Source: Azospirillum rugosum (GTDB lineage: Bacteria > Pseudomonadota > Alphaproteobacteria > Azospirillales > Azospirillaceae). Taken from it: a stretch of DNA of 64,000 bases. Shown here one piece after another: positions 1 to 9,000 of this stretch (position 1 is the stretch's first letter; every line of letters starts with the position of its first letter). The position numbers and the translations under genes were made by a program. A model generated the notes under the pieces. That model had not been told where the DNA came from. It saw only the letters and a list, made by a program, of their open reading frames with translations, and made no database searches. Location: positions 124,001-188,000 of the forward strand of contig NZ_JAGINP010000010.1 in NCBI RefSeq assembly GCF_017876155.1, read 5' to 3'.

Positions 1-124
1 TGCCGGCGCTGAAGGCGCGGAAGCGGCCCTTGCCCGCCCGGTTCAGAATGCACTCCGCCATCACGCTGCGCGCGCTGTTGTGCGTGCACAGGAACAGCAC
101 GTTGTAGACCCGTTCATCGGCCAT
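1..124 (-). CDS. arsC: Arsenate reductase ArsC (LMW-phosphatase type), 5' part only
   Basis: The first 41 codons of a protein whose remainder lies outside the window. The beginning carries the CX5R phosphate-binding loop of low-molecular-weight tyrosine phosphatases and thioredoxin-coupled arsenate reductases (Cys13-Thr-His-Asn-Ser-Ala-Arg19), placed right after a short hydrophobic beta strand as in that family. The family reduces arsenate to arsenite in the cytoplasm. A GGAGG ribosome site lies a few bases before the ATG. The gene follows an ArsR gene on the same strand with a gap of about 117 bases, which supports the arsenate assignment over a generic tyrosine phosphatase, but with only the N-terminus visible a phosphatase role is not excluded. 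Confidence 0.75.
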   Translation of the reverse strand, partial: MADERVYNVLFLCTHNSARSVMAECILNRAGKGRFRAFSAG

Positions 125-241
125 TCTTCCCTCCATGTGTTCGGCACAATGCGGCCGTCGGGGCACGCCCACCCGGCCTTGATGTCGGTCTTCGGCCGCC
201 GGAGCAGCGCGGGGTGTGAACTCGCCAGGTCGGACCGCGCG

Positions 242-625
242 TTAACCGCCGCAGCGCCCCTTTGGGTCGGTGCCGGTGCCGATCGCGTTGGCCGCGTCCG
301 GCGCCGGAGCGCAGACAGGCGCGTAGGCGGAGGGGTTGGCCGGCCGGCCGCAGCAGTTTTCCACCAAAAACCCGACCAGGCCGTTCATCCGGTCGAAGTC
401 CGCCGAATAGATCAACGAGCGGCCTTCCCGCCGCTGCACGATCAATCCGGCGTGCGTGAGTTGGGCCAGATGAAAGGACAAGGTGGCCGGCGTGACACCG
501 AGTGCCTCGGCGATCGCACCCGCGGCCTGTCCCTCCGGGCCGGCTTGGACCAGCAGACGGAAAATGTCCAAGCGCGTTTCCTGCGACAGCGCGGACAAGG
601 CGGACAGGATGGCCTTCTTTTCCAT
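242..625 (-). CDS. arsR: ArsR-family metalloregulator (arsenic type, CC tail)
   Basis: 127 residues. The winged-helix fold of the ArsR/SmtB family is clear: a helical start, the recognition helix region around residues 43-58 (VTPATLSFHLAQLTHAG) and the wing at REGRSLIYS. Such proteins repress detoxification genes until the metalloid binds. There is no ELCVCDL-type site in the DNA-binding helix. Instead a vicinal cysteine pair sits at residues 91-92 with a third cysteine at 105, suggesting a C-terminal thiol site for arsenite or a related metalloid. It precedes the arsenate reductase gene on the same strand, so it probably regulates it. A TTGGA-TAAT-TCCAA dyad lies 64 bases upstream of the start. 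Confidence 0.85.
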   Translation of the reverse strand: MEKKAILSALSALSQETRLDIFRLLVQAGPEGQAAGAIAEALGVTPATLSFHLAQLTHAGLIVQRREGRSLIYSADFDRMNGLVGFLVENCCGRPANPSAYAPVCAPAPDAANAIGTGTDPKGRCGG

Positions 626-688
626 GGTGGAGTCTTCGTGTGTCGGGGATGGCGGTTGGCCGGCGTGGCACCGTTCCGTGGAAAGAGA

Positions 689-702
689 TTGGATAATTCC
701 AA
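689..702. promoter_or_regulatory. Candidate ArsR operator dyad
   Basis: TTGGA, four bases TAAT, then TCCAA: a perfect 5-bp inverted repeat in an AT-rich pocket 64-77 bases upstream of the arsR start at 625. ArsR proteins bind short AT-rich dyads near the promoter, so this is a plausible autoregulatory site. No protection data exist here, and a 5-bp dyad can occur by chance. Confidence 0.35.
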
Positions 703-893
703 TACCATCAAATTATGTGACGGGCCATACGGCGTCAACTCAGATTTCGATGGTCATCAAAATGTCAAATTGGCGCCGCCACGATTGGCACCGCCACGGT
801 GTCCCTTCGCGCAAACACTGTGCGATGGAACAGGCGATGATGGGCACTGCCGGAGGAGTCCCGTCATACCGCGACGTCCGTGGCTTGGGCCGT

Positions 894-1199
894 TCAGGCG
901 GCCTTGCACCCTTTGGCATCGGCGCAGCATTCCTCAGTCATAAAACTGAGCACGGCACGCATGGAGTCGTAGTTGGCACGGCAGATGAGGGTGGTGCCGC
1001 GCCGCTCCTGCGTGACCAGATCGACCAGCACGAGCTTGCGCAGGTGGTGTGACAGGGTGGTCAGCGGAATACCCACCCTTTTCTGGAGATCGCCCACGGC
1101 CAAGCCGTCCGCGCCCGCCCGGACGAGCCAGCGGTAAATCTCAAGCCGGGTGACGTGCCCGAGGGCTTCGAGGCGTTCGGCGGTGCGTTCCAGTGTCAT
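894..1199 (-). CDS. arsR: ArsR-family regulator with CC-x5-C arsenite site
   Basis: 101 residues from the ATG at 1199; an open frame continues upstream but lacks family similarity, and the chosen start gives a normal ArsR length. The winged helix is visible (recognition helix IPLTTLSHHLRKLVLVD, wing ERRGTTLICRAN). The tail has Cys91, Cys92 and Cys98. That spacing equals the As(III) site Cys95-Cys96-Cys102 described for the ArsR of Acidithiobacillus ferrooxidans, so As(III) or Sb(III) sensing is a good inference. It lies upstream of the other arsR and on the same strand. The two tails differ (CC-x12-C there, CC-x5-C here), so the two repressors may sense different forms. Confidence 0.85.
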   Translation of the reverse strand: MTLERTAERLEALGHVTRLEIYRWLVRAGADGLAVGDLQKRVGIPLTTLSHHLRKLVLVDLVTQERRGTTLICRANYDSMRAVLSFMTEECCADAKGCKAA

Positions 1200-1533
1200 G
1201 GGCCTGATATAGCGCGGGACGAGGCATTGCTCAACGGTACTTCCAAAATCATGGTAATAGGGAGAGAGATCAACGGCAGGGGGCGCACCTTCCGCGCCCC
1301 TCCGGTTCGGCCTGACCCCGGTCTTCCTCGACTCCACCCGCTTGGACGTGAGTCCGCTCATAACGTCGGTAATGCCGGAATTCTGACTGGCAACGGCGAA
1401 TTTCATATCGGGGCTCCGGCGCGGTGTGGCGGCGCGCCGGTTGAAAGCGGCTGGGGAAGAGTGTATGCGGCGTGCGTGGCCTGCTTGATTGGTCGCCCCG
1501 ATCCTTCGCCGGCAATCCTCAGCCGAGGACGCG
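1200..1533. other. Intergenic region between arsR and ttrS
   Basis: About 334 bases between the divergent arsR (minus) and ttrS (plus). It must hold both promoters. A short AT-rich patch near 1240-1270 could serve arsR. I saw no convincing gene, terminator or strong dyad. Open frames that cross it on both strands look like GC-rich shadow frames. Confidence 0.4.
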
Positions 1534-3423
1534 ATGCCCACTCCATTCCGACAGGCTTTGTCCCGACCGACCATGGCCCGGCTGAACCGCCCGATGCTGG
1601 CCGGCGCGCTCGTCGGCTTGTGGGCCGGCGTGGCCTTCGCCGTGGAACCGCCCATCCGTGTCGGGGTTCTGGCCTACCGGGGCGGCGATCACGCGAACGC
1701 CGCCTGGGAGCCGACCGTCCGATATCTGGCCGAGCGGTTCCCCGGGCGCGGCGCGGAGATGGTGCCGCTGGACCTGCCTGGCATGGACGCCGCCGTGCAG
1801 GCCCGCTCCATCGATTTTGTCCTGACGAACACCGGCAACTACGTGGAGCTGGAGGCGCGCCATGGCGTGACCCGGATCGCCACGCTCCACTCCTCGCGCG
1901 CCGGGGAGTCGGGTGCCGCCATCGGCTCCGTCCTGATCGTCCGCGCCGACCGCACCGACATCCGCGCGGTGAGCGACCTGAAGGGGCGGACCGTCATGGC
2001 GGTCGATCCGGATGCCTTCGGCGGCTTCCAGGTGGCCTGGGCCGCGATGCTGGCGGCCGGTGTGGACCCCTATCAGGATTTGAAAGAACTCCGCTTCTCG
2101 GGCTTTCCGGTGGACCGGGTCGTCTTCGCGGTCCGCGACGGCGGCGCCGATGCCGGCGTGCTGCGGGCCTGCGTGCTGGAGGAACTGGCCGCCGAAGGCC
2201 GCGTCGACCCCAGCCGGTTCCGGGTGCTGGATCCCAGAACCGCGCCGGGCTTCGACTGCGCTCTGTCCACCGAGCTGTACCCGGACTGGCCGCTCGCCCG
2301 GCTTGCCTCCACGCCGGAGGAACTGGCCAAGGCGGTCGTCGTCGCCCTGTTCCAGATGCCCGGCGACCATCCGGCGGCCAAGGCGGGAGGCTACGAAGGC
2401 TGGACCGTGCCGCTCGACTACCAGCCCGTCCACGCCCTGTTCCGGTCCTTGCGCATCGGGCCGTACCGCTACCTGCGCGAGGTCTCGCTGATCGACGTCG
2501 CCCGTGAACATTGGTACTGGCTGGCGCTGGCGGCCCTTGCGCTGCTGTGGTGGGCGATCCACTCGCTGCGGGTCGAGCATCTGATCAAGGTGCGCACCGC
2601 CGAACTCCGCGCGGCCAACCGCGACCTCGTCCACGAGATGGCCGAGCGCCGCCGGGCCGAGGAGACCGCCCGCGAGCGGCAGAAGGAGATGGACCACGTC
2701 GCCCGCCTGTCCATCCTCGGCGAGATGGCGAGCAATCTCGCCCATGAGCTGAACCAGCCGCTCGGGGCCATCGCCAACTATGCGCGCGGCTGCACCCGGC
2801 GCCTGGAGGCCGGAACGGTGGAATCGGATCAGCTGGCGGGCATCACGCGGGCCATCGCGGAACAGGCCGAACGGGCCGGGGAGATCATCGCCCGCATCCG
2901 GGAGTTCGTGCGCAAGCGGGCGGCCCGGCTGGAGCCGATGGGCCTCAACGATGCCGTCCGCACCGCAACCTGCCTGTGCGAGGGGCGGGCGCGCAGCGGC
3001 GGCATTCCGATCACCCTGACGCTCGCCGACGATCTCCCCCCGGTGCTGGGGGACCGCGTCCAGATCGAGCAGGTCGTCCTCAACCTGGTCAAGAACGCGC
3101 TCGACGCCATGGAGGAAAGGCCGCGCGGTCGGGAAGGCGTCACCGTGCGCACCGCCCGCGACGGCGCGGGACGGGTCGAGGTCGCGGTGACCGACCGGGG
3201 GCACGGCCTGTCGGACGAGGCGCGGGCCCGCCTGTTCGACCCCTTCTTCACCACCAAGCCCGGCGGCATGGGCTTGGGCCTGTCCATCTGCCGGACCATC
3301 GTGGAATCGCACGGCGGCCATCTCTGGGCCACGGACAACCCGGAAGGTGGCGCCGTGATGCGTTTCGTCCTGCCCGTCGCCACCGAAGAGCAGAGGACCG
3401 GGGAGCAACGCCATGCAGGCTGA
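1534..3423 (+). CDS. ttrS: Tetrathionate sensor histidine kinase TtrS
   Basis: 629 residues from the ATG at 1534, which has a GAGGA ribosome site; an in-frame ATG 45 bases upstream is also possible. Signal peptide ending near AFA-VEP, then a PhnD/TtrS-type periplasmic binding domain (about residues 36-320), one membrane segment (about 327-343), a coiled linker (MAERRRAEE), and a kinase core: H-box LAHELNQPLG with the phospho-accepting His near residue 403, N-box NLVKNALDAM, G1 DRGHGLS, FFTTK and G2 GMGLGLSI. This arrangement is the family signature for TtrS, which detects tetrathionate in the periplasm and phosphorylates TtrR. The end overlaps ttrR by 11 bases, so the two are co-translated. 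Confidence 0.9.
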   Translation: MPTPFRQALSRPTMARLNRPMLAGALVGLWAGVAFAVEPPIRVGVLAYRGGDHANAAWEPTVRYLAERFPGRGAEMVPLDLPGMDAAVQARSIDFVLTNTGNYVELEARHGVTRIATLHSSRAGESGAAIGSVLIVRADRTDIRAVSDLKGRTVMAVDPDAFGGFQVAWAAMLAAGVDPYQDLKELRFSGFPVDRVVFAVRDGGADAGVLRACVLEELAAEGRVDPSRFRVLDPRTAPGFDCALSTELYPDWPLARLASTPEELAKAVVVALFQMPGDHPAAKAGGYEGWTVPLDYQPVHALFRSLRIGPYRYLREVSLIDVAREHWYWLALAALALLWWAIHSLRVEHLIKVRTAELRAANRDLVHEMAERRRAEETARERQKEMDHVARLSILGEMASNLAHELNQPLGAIANYARGCTRRLEAGTVESDQLAGITRAIAEQAERAGEIIARIREFVRKRAARLEPMGLNDAVRTATCLCEGRARSGGIPITLTLADDLPPVLGDRVQIEQVVLNLVKNALDAMEERPRGREGVTVRTARDGAGRVEVAVTDRGHGLSDEARARLFDPFFTTKPGGMGLGLSICRTIVESHGGHLWATDNPEGGAVMRFVLPVATEEQRTGEQRHAG

Positions 3424-4024
3424 CAAGACCCGCACCGTCTATGTCGTCGATGATGATCCCGCGATGCTGCACTCGCTGGCCTGGCTGATTGGTTCGCTCG
3501 GCGTGCCGGTGGAGTCCTTCGCGTCAGCCGAAGAGTTCCTGCGCGCCGTCAAGCCGGACCGTCCCGGCTGTCTGGTCACCGACGTGCGGATGCCCGGCAT
3601 GAGCGGGCTGGAGTTGCAGGACACGCTGTCCCGCGCCGGGTCGCTGCTGGCGGTCGTCGTCATCACGGGGCATGCCGACGTGCCCATGGCCGTGCGCGCG
3701 CTGCGTGCGGGCGCGGTGGACTTCATCGAGAAGCCGTTCAACGATCAGGTGCTTCTCGACCGGGTCCACGAGGCGTTGGAAAAGTCCCGCCGCGCGTGGG
3801 AGGAGCAGGCCCGCAAGGCCCACGTCCGGTCGCTGCTGGCGCGCCTGACCCCGCGGGAACGGCAGGTTGCCGATCTGGTCGTGGCCGGCAAGCCGAACAA
3901 GGTCATCGCGGCCGAGATCAGCCTGAGCCCGAAGACGGTGGAGGTGCATCGCCACAACGTGATGGAGAAGCTTGGGGTCGGATCCGTCGCCGACCTCACG
4001 CGGCTGCTTCTCGAATCCGAGTGA
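3413..4024 (+). CDS. ttrR: Tetrathionate response regulator TtrR (FixJ/NarL type)
   Basis: 203 residues: receiver domain with acidic pocket DDD (13-15), phospho-acceptor Asp57 in VTDVRMPG, Thr85 and Lys107 (IEKPF), followed by a LuxR-type helix-turn-helix (LTPRERQVADLV, then SPKTVEVHRHNVMEKLG). This is the FixJ/TtrR layout. It overlaps the kinase gene and sits directly upstream of the reductase genes, as in the Salmonella ttrRS-ttrBCA locus, so it should activate ttrBCA when phosphorylated. A dyad CCCTA-N7-TAGGG lies between ttrR and ttrB and is the obvious candidate binding site. Confidence 0.9.
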   Translation: MQADKTRTVYVVDDDPAMLHSLAWLIGSLGVPVESFASAEEFLRAVKPDRPGCLVTDVRMPGMSGLELQDTLSRAGSLLAVVVITGHADVPMAVRALRAGAVDFIEKPFNDQVLLDRVHEALEKSRRAWEEQARKAHVRSLLARLTPRERQVADLVVAGKPNKVIAAEISLSPKTVEVHRHNVMEKLGVGSVADLTRLLLESE

Positions 4025-4060
4025 TGGGGAATCCCTGCGGCGGATCGTCGCTGGGGAAAA

Positions 4061-4077
4061 CCCTAAGAAGTCTAGGG
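4061..4077. promoter_or_regulatory. Candidate TtrR operator, CCCTA-N7-TAGGG
   Basis: A perfect 5-bp inverted repeat with a 7-base spacer, 99-115 bases before the ttrB start. Position and symmetry fit a dimeric LuxR/FixJ-type regulator such as TtrR, whose gene ends 37 bases upstream. The assignment is inference from context. Right after it comes a separate GC-rich palindrome. Confidence 0.45.
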
Positions 4078-4092
4078 ATGCCCCCAATGGGA

Positions 4093-4106
4093 GGGGCCTA
4101 GGCCCC
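4093..4106. promoter_or_regulatory. 14-bp perfect palindrome upstream of ttrB
   Basis: GGGGCCTAGGCCCC, perfectly palindromic, 16 bases after the TtrR candidate site and 70 bases before ttrB. It shares the CCTAGG core with the preceding dyad halves (CCTA/TAGG), so it may be a second, tighter site for the same regulator. It could equally form a short hairpin ending the ttrSR message. Confidence 0.35.
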
Positions 4107-4175
4107 CGGCTATCCTTTGCACCGAAGCGTTCGCGGGATTCCGCGAACCAGGGAACCGGTGCGAAGGGGCCAGCC

Positions 4176-4904
4176 ATGGACCGATCACGACGCAACTTCT
4201 GCCTGGGCGCCGGCGCCGCCGGCATCGGTGCCGCCACGCTGGCGACGATGCCGGCCGAGGCCGCGCAGGCGCGCCAGGGCGGCGATGCGGCGCGGCGCTG
4301 GGCGATGGTGGTGGACGTGCGCAAGTGCGTCGGCTGCCAGGCCTGCACGGTGGCCTGCATCATGGAGAACGACGTTCCGGAGAACAGCTTCCGCACCATC
4401 GTCTCCACCTACGAGGTGACCGAGCAGGGCAAGACCGGCACCTACATGCTGCCGCGCCTGTGCAACCACTGCGAGGATGCCCCCTGCATCCCGGTCTGCC
4501 CGACCGGCGCCACGCATCAGCGCCAGGACGGCATCGTGGTGGTGGACAACACGGTGTGCGTGGGCTGCGCCTACTGCGTCCAGGCCTGCCCCTACGACGC
4601 GCGCTTCATCAACCACGACACCCAGACCGCCGACAAATGCACCTTCTGCGTCCATCGCATTGACGCCGGACTGCTGCCCGCCTGCGTGGAGACCTGCGTC
4701 GGCGGCGCCCGCGTCTTCGGTGATCTGAACGACCCGAACAGCGCGGTTTCGAAACTGAACCGCGAGACGGACCCGAAGGTGCTGAAGCCCGAGCAGGGCA
4801 CCCAGCCGCGGGTCTTCTACATCGGCCTCGACCCGAAGTTCCAAGGCAAGGTGGACGGCACCCCGACCCTGTGGCGCCCGGCCCGTGAGAAGGAGCACGT
4901 GTGA
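4176..4904 (+). CDS. ttrB: Tetrathionate reductase iron-sulfur subunit TtrB
   Basis: 242 residues with a twin-arginine signal (DRSRRNFCLGAGAAG). Four ferredoxin-type cysteine groups follow: CVGCQACTVAC, CNHCEDAPCIPVC, CVGCAYCVQAC and CTFC...CVETC, the pattern of four [4Fe-4S] clusters in the electron-transfer subunits of DMSO-reductase-family enzymes. It passes electrons from the quinol-oxidising membrane subunit TtrC to the molybdenum subunit TtrA on the periplasmic side. The ATG at 4176 was chosen over a longer frame because the Tat motif begins there. The stop overlaps the ttrC start (TGATG). Confidence 0.9.
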   Translation: MDRSRRNFCLGAGAAGIGAATLATMPAEAAQARQGGDAARRWAMVVDVRKCVGCQACTVACIMENDVPENSFRTIVSTYEVTEQGKTGTYMLPRLCNHCEDAPCIPVCPTGATHQRQDGIVVVDNTVCVGCAYCVQACPYDARFINHDTQTADKCTFCVHRIDAGLLPACVETCVGGARVFGDLNDPNSAVSKLNRETDPKVLKPEQGTQPRVFYIGLDPKFQGKVDGTPTLWRPAREKEHV

Positions 4905-6034
4905 TGGAAAACCAGATCGTCGAGGTCATCAACGTGACCCGCGAGGTGGCGTGGCTTCCCTGGGCCGTCCAATACTTCTTCCTGATCGGCCTGTCGGTCG
5001 GCGGCGTGCTGCTGAGCCTGCCCGGCTACGCCTTTGCGAGGGACGAGTGGCGCAAGCTGGGGCGCGTCGCCCTGCTGGTGGCGCTGACCTGCGGGCTGGC
5101 CGCCCCGGTGGCGCTGCTGTCCGACCTGCACCAGCCCGGCCGCTTCTGGCACTTCTACGTGGTGTTCCGCCCGACATCCTGGATGTGGTGGGGCTCGATC
5201 TTCATTCCCTTCTACGTGACGGGCCTGCTGGTCTACGCCTGGGCCTGCTTCCGCGAGGAATTGCAGGAGCAAGGCCGCGTGGACAGCCGCCTCGCCGCGC
5301 TCTACCGGCTGGCCGCCTTGGGCGGCGGGCGGAACGACGGGCTGATCCGCGCCACGGGTCTCGTCGTGCTCGCCGGGGCGGCGCTGGTCGCCCTTTACAC
5401 CGGCGTCGAGGTTGCCGTGGTCAGGGCGCGCCCGTTGTGGCACACGCCCTTCCTGCCGGTCCAGTTCCTCATGACCGCGCTGGCCGGGACCACCGGCCTG
5501 GTGCTTCTCCTGAACCGCTTCGCCGCCGGCAACGACCGCACCGTGGAGGTGCAAGCCAACCGGTTGCTTGCCGGCGCCCTCGGTGCGGTCATGGTGGTCG
5601 GCGGCGTGTGGCTGGCCGCGGGCCTGTTCGGGATCGAGCGGACGCACGCCGAAGCTCTGGACAGCGTGGCGAATTCCGAGGCGTGGCGCGTCACCGCCAT
5701 CTGGGCCGTCGCCGCCACCGTGCTGCCCTTCGTCATCGCCGTCGCCAAGCCTGCGGGCACGGGGCTGCTGACGGGGCTGATCGCGGTCCACAGCGCTTGG
5801 ATGTTCCGCTGGACCGTGTTCATCGGCGGCCAGACCGTGCCGAAGACCGGTGCCGGCTTCTACGAGTACGCGCTCCCCGCCGGTCCGGAAGGCCTGCTTG
5901 GCATCGTCGGCACCGCTGGCCTGTGGCTCTTCCTCCTCCTCGTCATCACCGCCTTTCTGCCGACCCCGCCCCAATCGGCGCCCCGCCCGGTCCGCGCTGC
6001 TCCGGCCGCCGACCGCGCCGTAGCCGCCGAGTAA
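4904..6034 (+). CDS. ttrC: Tetrathionate reductase membrane subunit TtrC (NrfD family)
   Basis: 376 residues, almost entirely hydrophobic helices, with the NrfD/PsrC features of quinol-oxidising anchors (LPWAVQYFFLIGLSVGG at the start, DLHQPGRFWHF after the second helix). It takes electrons from quinol and hands them to TtrB. The ATG overlaps the ttrB stop by one base and has AGGAG upstream; a GTG one codon earlier is also in frame. It stands between ttrB and ttrA, the same gene order as in Salmonella ttrBCA. Confidence 0.88.
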   Translation: MENQIVEVINVTREVAWLPWAVQYFFLIGLSVGGVLLSLPGYAFARDEWRKLGRVALLVALTCGLAAPVALLSDLHQPGRFWHFYVVFRPTSWMWWGSIFIPFYVTGLLVYAWACFREELQEQGRVDSRLAALYRLAALGGGRNDGLIRATGLVVLAGAALVALYTGVEVAVVRARPLWHTPFLPVQFLMTALAGTTGLVLLLNRFAAGNDRTVEVQANRLLAGALGAVMVVGGVWLAAGLFGIERTHAEALDSVANSEAWRVTAIWAVAATVLPFVIAVAKPAGTGLLTGLIAVHSAWMFRWTVFIGGQTVPKTGAGFYEYALPAGPEGLLGIVGTAGLWLFLLLVITAFLPTPPQSAPRPVRAAPAADRAVAAE

Positions 6035-6048
6035 AGGGAGTGACTTCC

Positions 6049-9000
6049 ATGCCCATCACCCGTCGCCTCCTCCTGAAGACCACCGCCGCCGGTGGCGCGC
6101 TCGCCGCCTTCGCCGGCGGCTTCTCCGAAACCGGCCGCAAGCTCGTCAAGGGCGCCTGGGCCGGGGAGCAGCCCCGCCACGCCATCTCCGGCAACGCGCC
6201 GGCCCCTGAGTTCCGCATCGATCCGAAGAGTGGCGGCATCGCCCTGACACCGGGACAGATCGTCGCCAACGTCGCGTGCCTGGGCTGCACCACGCTGTGC
6301 GGGGTCCGGGTCCGCGTGGATGTCGAGAAGAACAAGGTGCTGCGCGTGGCGGGCAACCCCTACAGCCCGCTGTCCACCGATCCCCATCTGCCCTACGGCA
6401 CCCCGATCCGGGAGAGCTTCAGGTCGCTGTCGCGGCTGGACGAGAAGGGCCTCCAGGGCCGTTCCACCGCCTGCGGGCGGGGCAACGCGGCGCTGGAGAT
6501 GCTGACCTCGCCCTTTCGCATCACCACGCCGATGAAGCGCGTCGGCCCGCGCGGCGCGGGCAAATGGGAACCGATCGCCTTCGACCGGCTGGTCGAGGAG
6601 ATCGCCGAGGGGGGCGACCTGTTCGGCGAGGGGCATGTGGACGGCCTTCGCGGTCTGCGTGACCTGAAGACGCCCATCGACCCGGCAGCCCCCGAACTGG
6701 GGCCGAAGGTCAACCAGGTGGCCCTGCTGTCGTCGGTGAACGACGGGCGCGAGCCGTTCGTGCGCCGTTTCTTCAACCAGTCGTTCGGCACCATCAACTT
6801 CGTCGGCCACGGAGCCTACTGCGGCGGCGCCTACCGCTCCGGTTCAGGCGCGGCGTTCGGCGATCTGAAGGCCATGCCGCACGCCAAGCCCGACCTCCAG
6901 AACGCCGAGTTCGTGCTGTTCATCGGCACAGCGCCATCGAACGCCGGCAACCCGTTCAAGCGGCAGGCCATGCTCGTCGCCAAGGGGCGGACCGAGGGCG
7001 CGCTGAACTACGTCGTCGTCGATCCCGTGCTGACCAACGCCGACAACCGCGCCGTGGGCGAGCGGTCCAACTGGATTCCGATCCGTCCCGGTACGGATGG
7101 CGCGCTGGTCATGGGCCTGATGCGCTGGATGTTCGAGAACGGGCGCATCGACACCCGCTACCTGTCCCAACCCAACGGCAAGGCGGCCGAGGCGGCGGGC
7201 GAGGCGAGCTGGTGCAACGCCACGCACCTCGTCGTCGTGCAGAAGGGCCACCCGCGCGAAGGGCGGATGCTGCGCGCCTCCGACATGGGCTGGGTGACGC
7301 TGGACGAGAAGGACCGCTACGGCGACAAGGACGCCTTCGTCGTCCTCGATCCCGCCGGGACGCCCGTTGCCCATGACGCCCTGATGGGGCCGGCAGCGCT
7401 GTTCCTCGACGGGACCGTGGCGACGCCCGCGGGCAGCGTGGCCGTGAAGACCAGCCTGACCCTGCTGCGCGACGAGGCCATGAAGCTCGACCTGCGCGGC
7501 TATGCCGAGGCCTGCGGCATCCCCGCCGATGTCATCGCCGGGCTGGCGCGCGAGTTCACCAGCCACGGCAAAAGGGCCGCCGCCAACGCGCATGGCGGCA
7601 TGATGGCCGGCAATGGCTTCTACAACGCCTTCGGCGTGGTCACGCTGAACACGCTGATCGGCAACCTGAACTGGAAGGGCGGCACCATCTTCGGCGGCGG
7701 CCGCTTCCCCGACGAGCAGGACGGCCCGCGTTACAAGCTGGCGAGCTTTCCCGGCCAGATGAAGCCCTCCGGCACCGCCATCAGCCGCCCGATTCCTTAC
7801 GAGAAATCCAGCGAATTCAAGGCGAGGAAGGAAGCGGGCAAGCCCTACCCGGCGACGGCGCCCTGGTACCCCAACGCCCCGCAACTGACGACCGAATATC
7901 TGACCAGCGGCGTCGTGGATGGCTATCCCTACCCGCTGAAGGCCCTGTTCCTGTGGAACAGCAACCCGGTCTACGGCATCCCCGGGGTCCGCGCCGCCGT
8001 GGAGGCGAAGCTGCGGGATCCGAAGGCGCTGCCGCTGATCGTCGCCATCGACCCCTTCATCAACGAGTCCTCGGCCTTCGCCGACTACATCGTGCCGGAC
8101 ACGGTGCTGTACGAGACCTGGGGCTGGGCCGCTCCCTGGGCGGGTGTCCCGACCAAGACGACGACCGCGCGCTGGCCGGTGGTGGAGCCCCGCACCGCCA
8201 CGCTGGCGGACGGCCGGCACGTCCAGATGGAGACGTTCCTGATCGCCACGGCCAAGCGCCTGGGCCTGCCCGGCTTCGGCCCGGACGCCATCCAGGACAT
8301 GGACGGCAACGCCTACCCGTTGGAGCGTCCGGAGGACTGGTACCTGCGCGGCGGTGCCAATATCGCGTGGCTCGGCAAGCAGCCGGTGCCCGACGTTTCC
8401 GACGAGGACATCCGCCTGTCGGGCGTGGAGCGCGTGCTGCCCGCGTTGAAGGCGACGCTGAAGGCCGAGGAATGGCGCAAGGTCGCCTTCATCCTGGCGC
8501 GCGGCGGCCGCTACCAGAACCAGGGCGAGGGGTTCGAGGGCGACAAGGCCACCCACAGGTTCGCCAAGCCGCTGCTGGTCTACAACGAGAATGTCGGCGC
8601 TTCGAAAAGCAGCGTCACCGGCAAGCGGTGGACCGGCACGGCGACCTGGATGGCCCCGGCCTTCTCCGACGGCACGGCGGTGCGCAGCGTCCACAAGCCG
8701 GAGGACTGGCCTTTCCAGCTGGTCAGCTCCAAATCGGTGCTGGTCAGCGCCTACACCATCGCGGCGAGCCGCCTGCGCCACCTGCACCCGGAGAACCCGG
8801 TCGGCATCAACGTGGAGGATGCCCGGCGCCTGGGCATTGAAACCGGCGACCGCATCCGCATCGCCACGCCGGGCGGGAGCGAGCCGGCAACGGCCATCGT
8901 CCGGCATGGCGTCATGCCGGGGGTGCTCGCGGTCGAGCACGGCTTCGGGCACAAGGAGTACGGCGCACGCCCGCACGTCATCGGCGGCAAGAGTCAGCCG

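Noticed and set aside
1519-3435. A 638-codon minus-strand frame covering ttrS and part of ttrR
   Set aside because: A shadow frame; the plus strand has complete histidine kinase and receiver motifs.
4885-6048. The N-terminal extension of the long open frame leading into ttrA
   Set aside because: The first 388 codons run through ttrC in another frame. The Tat signal and ribosome site mark the true start at 6049.
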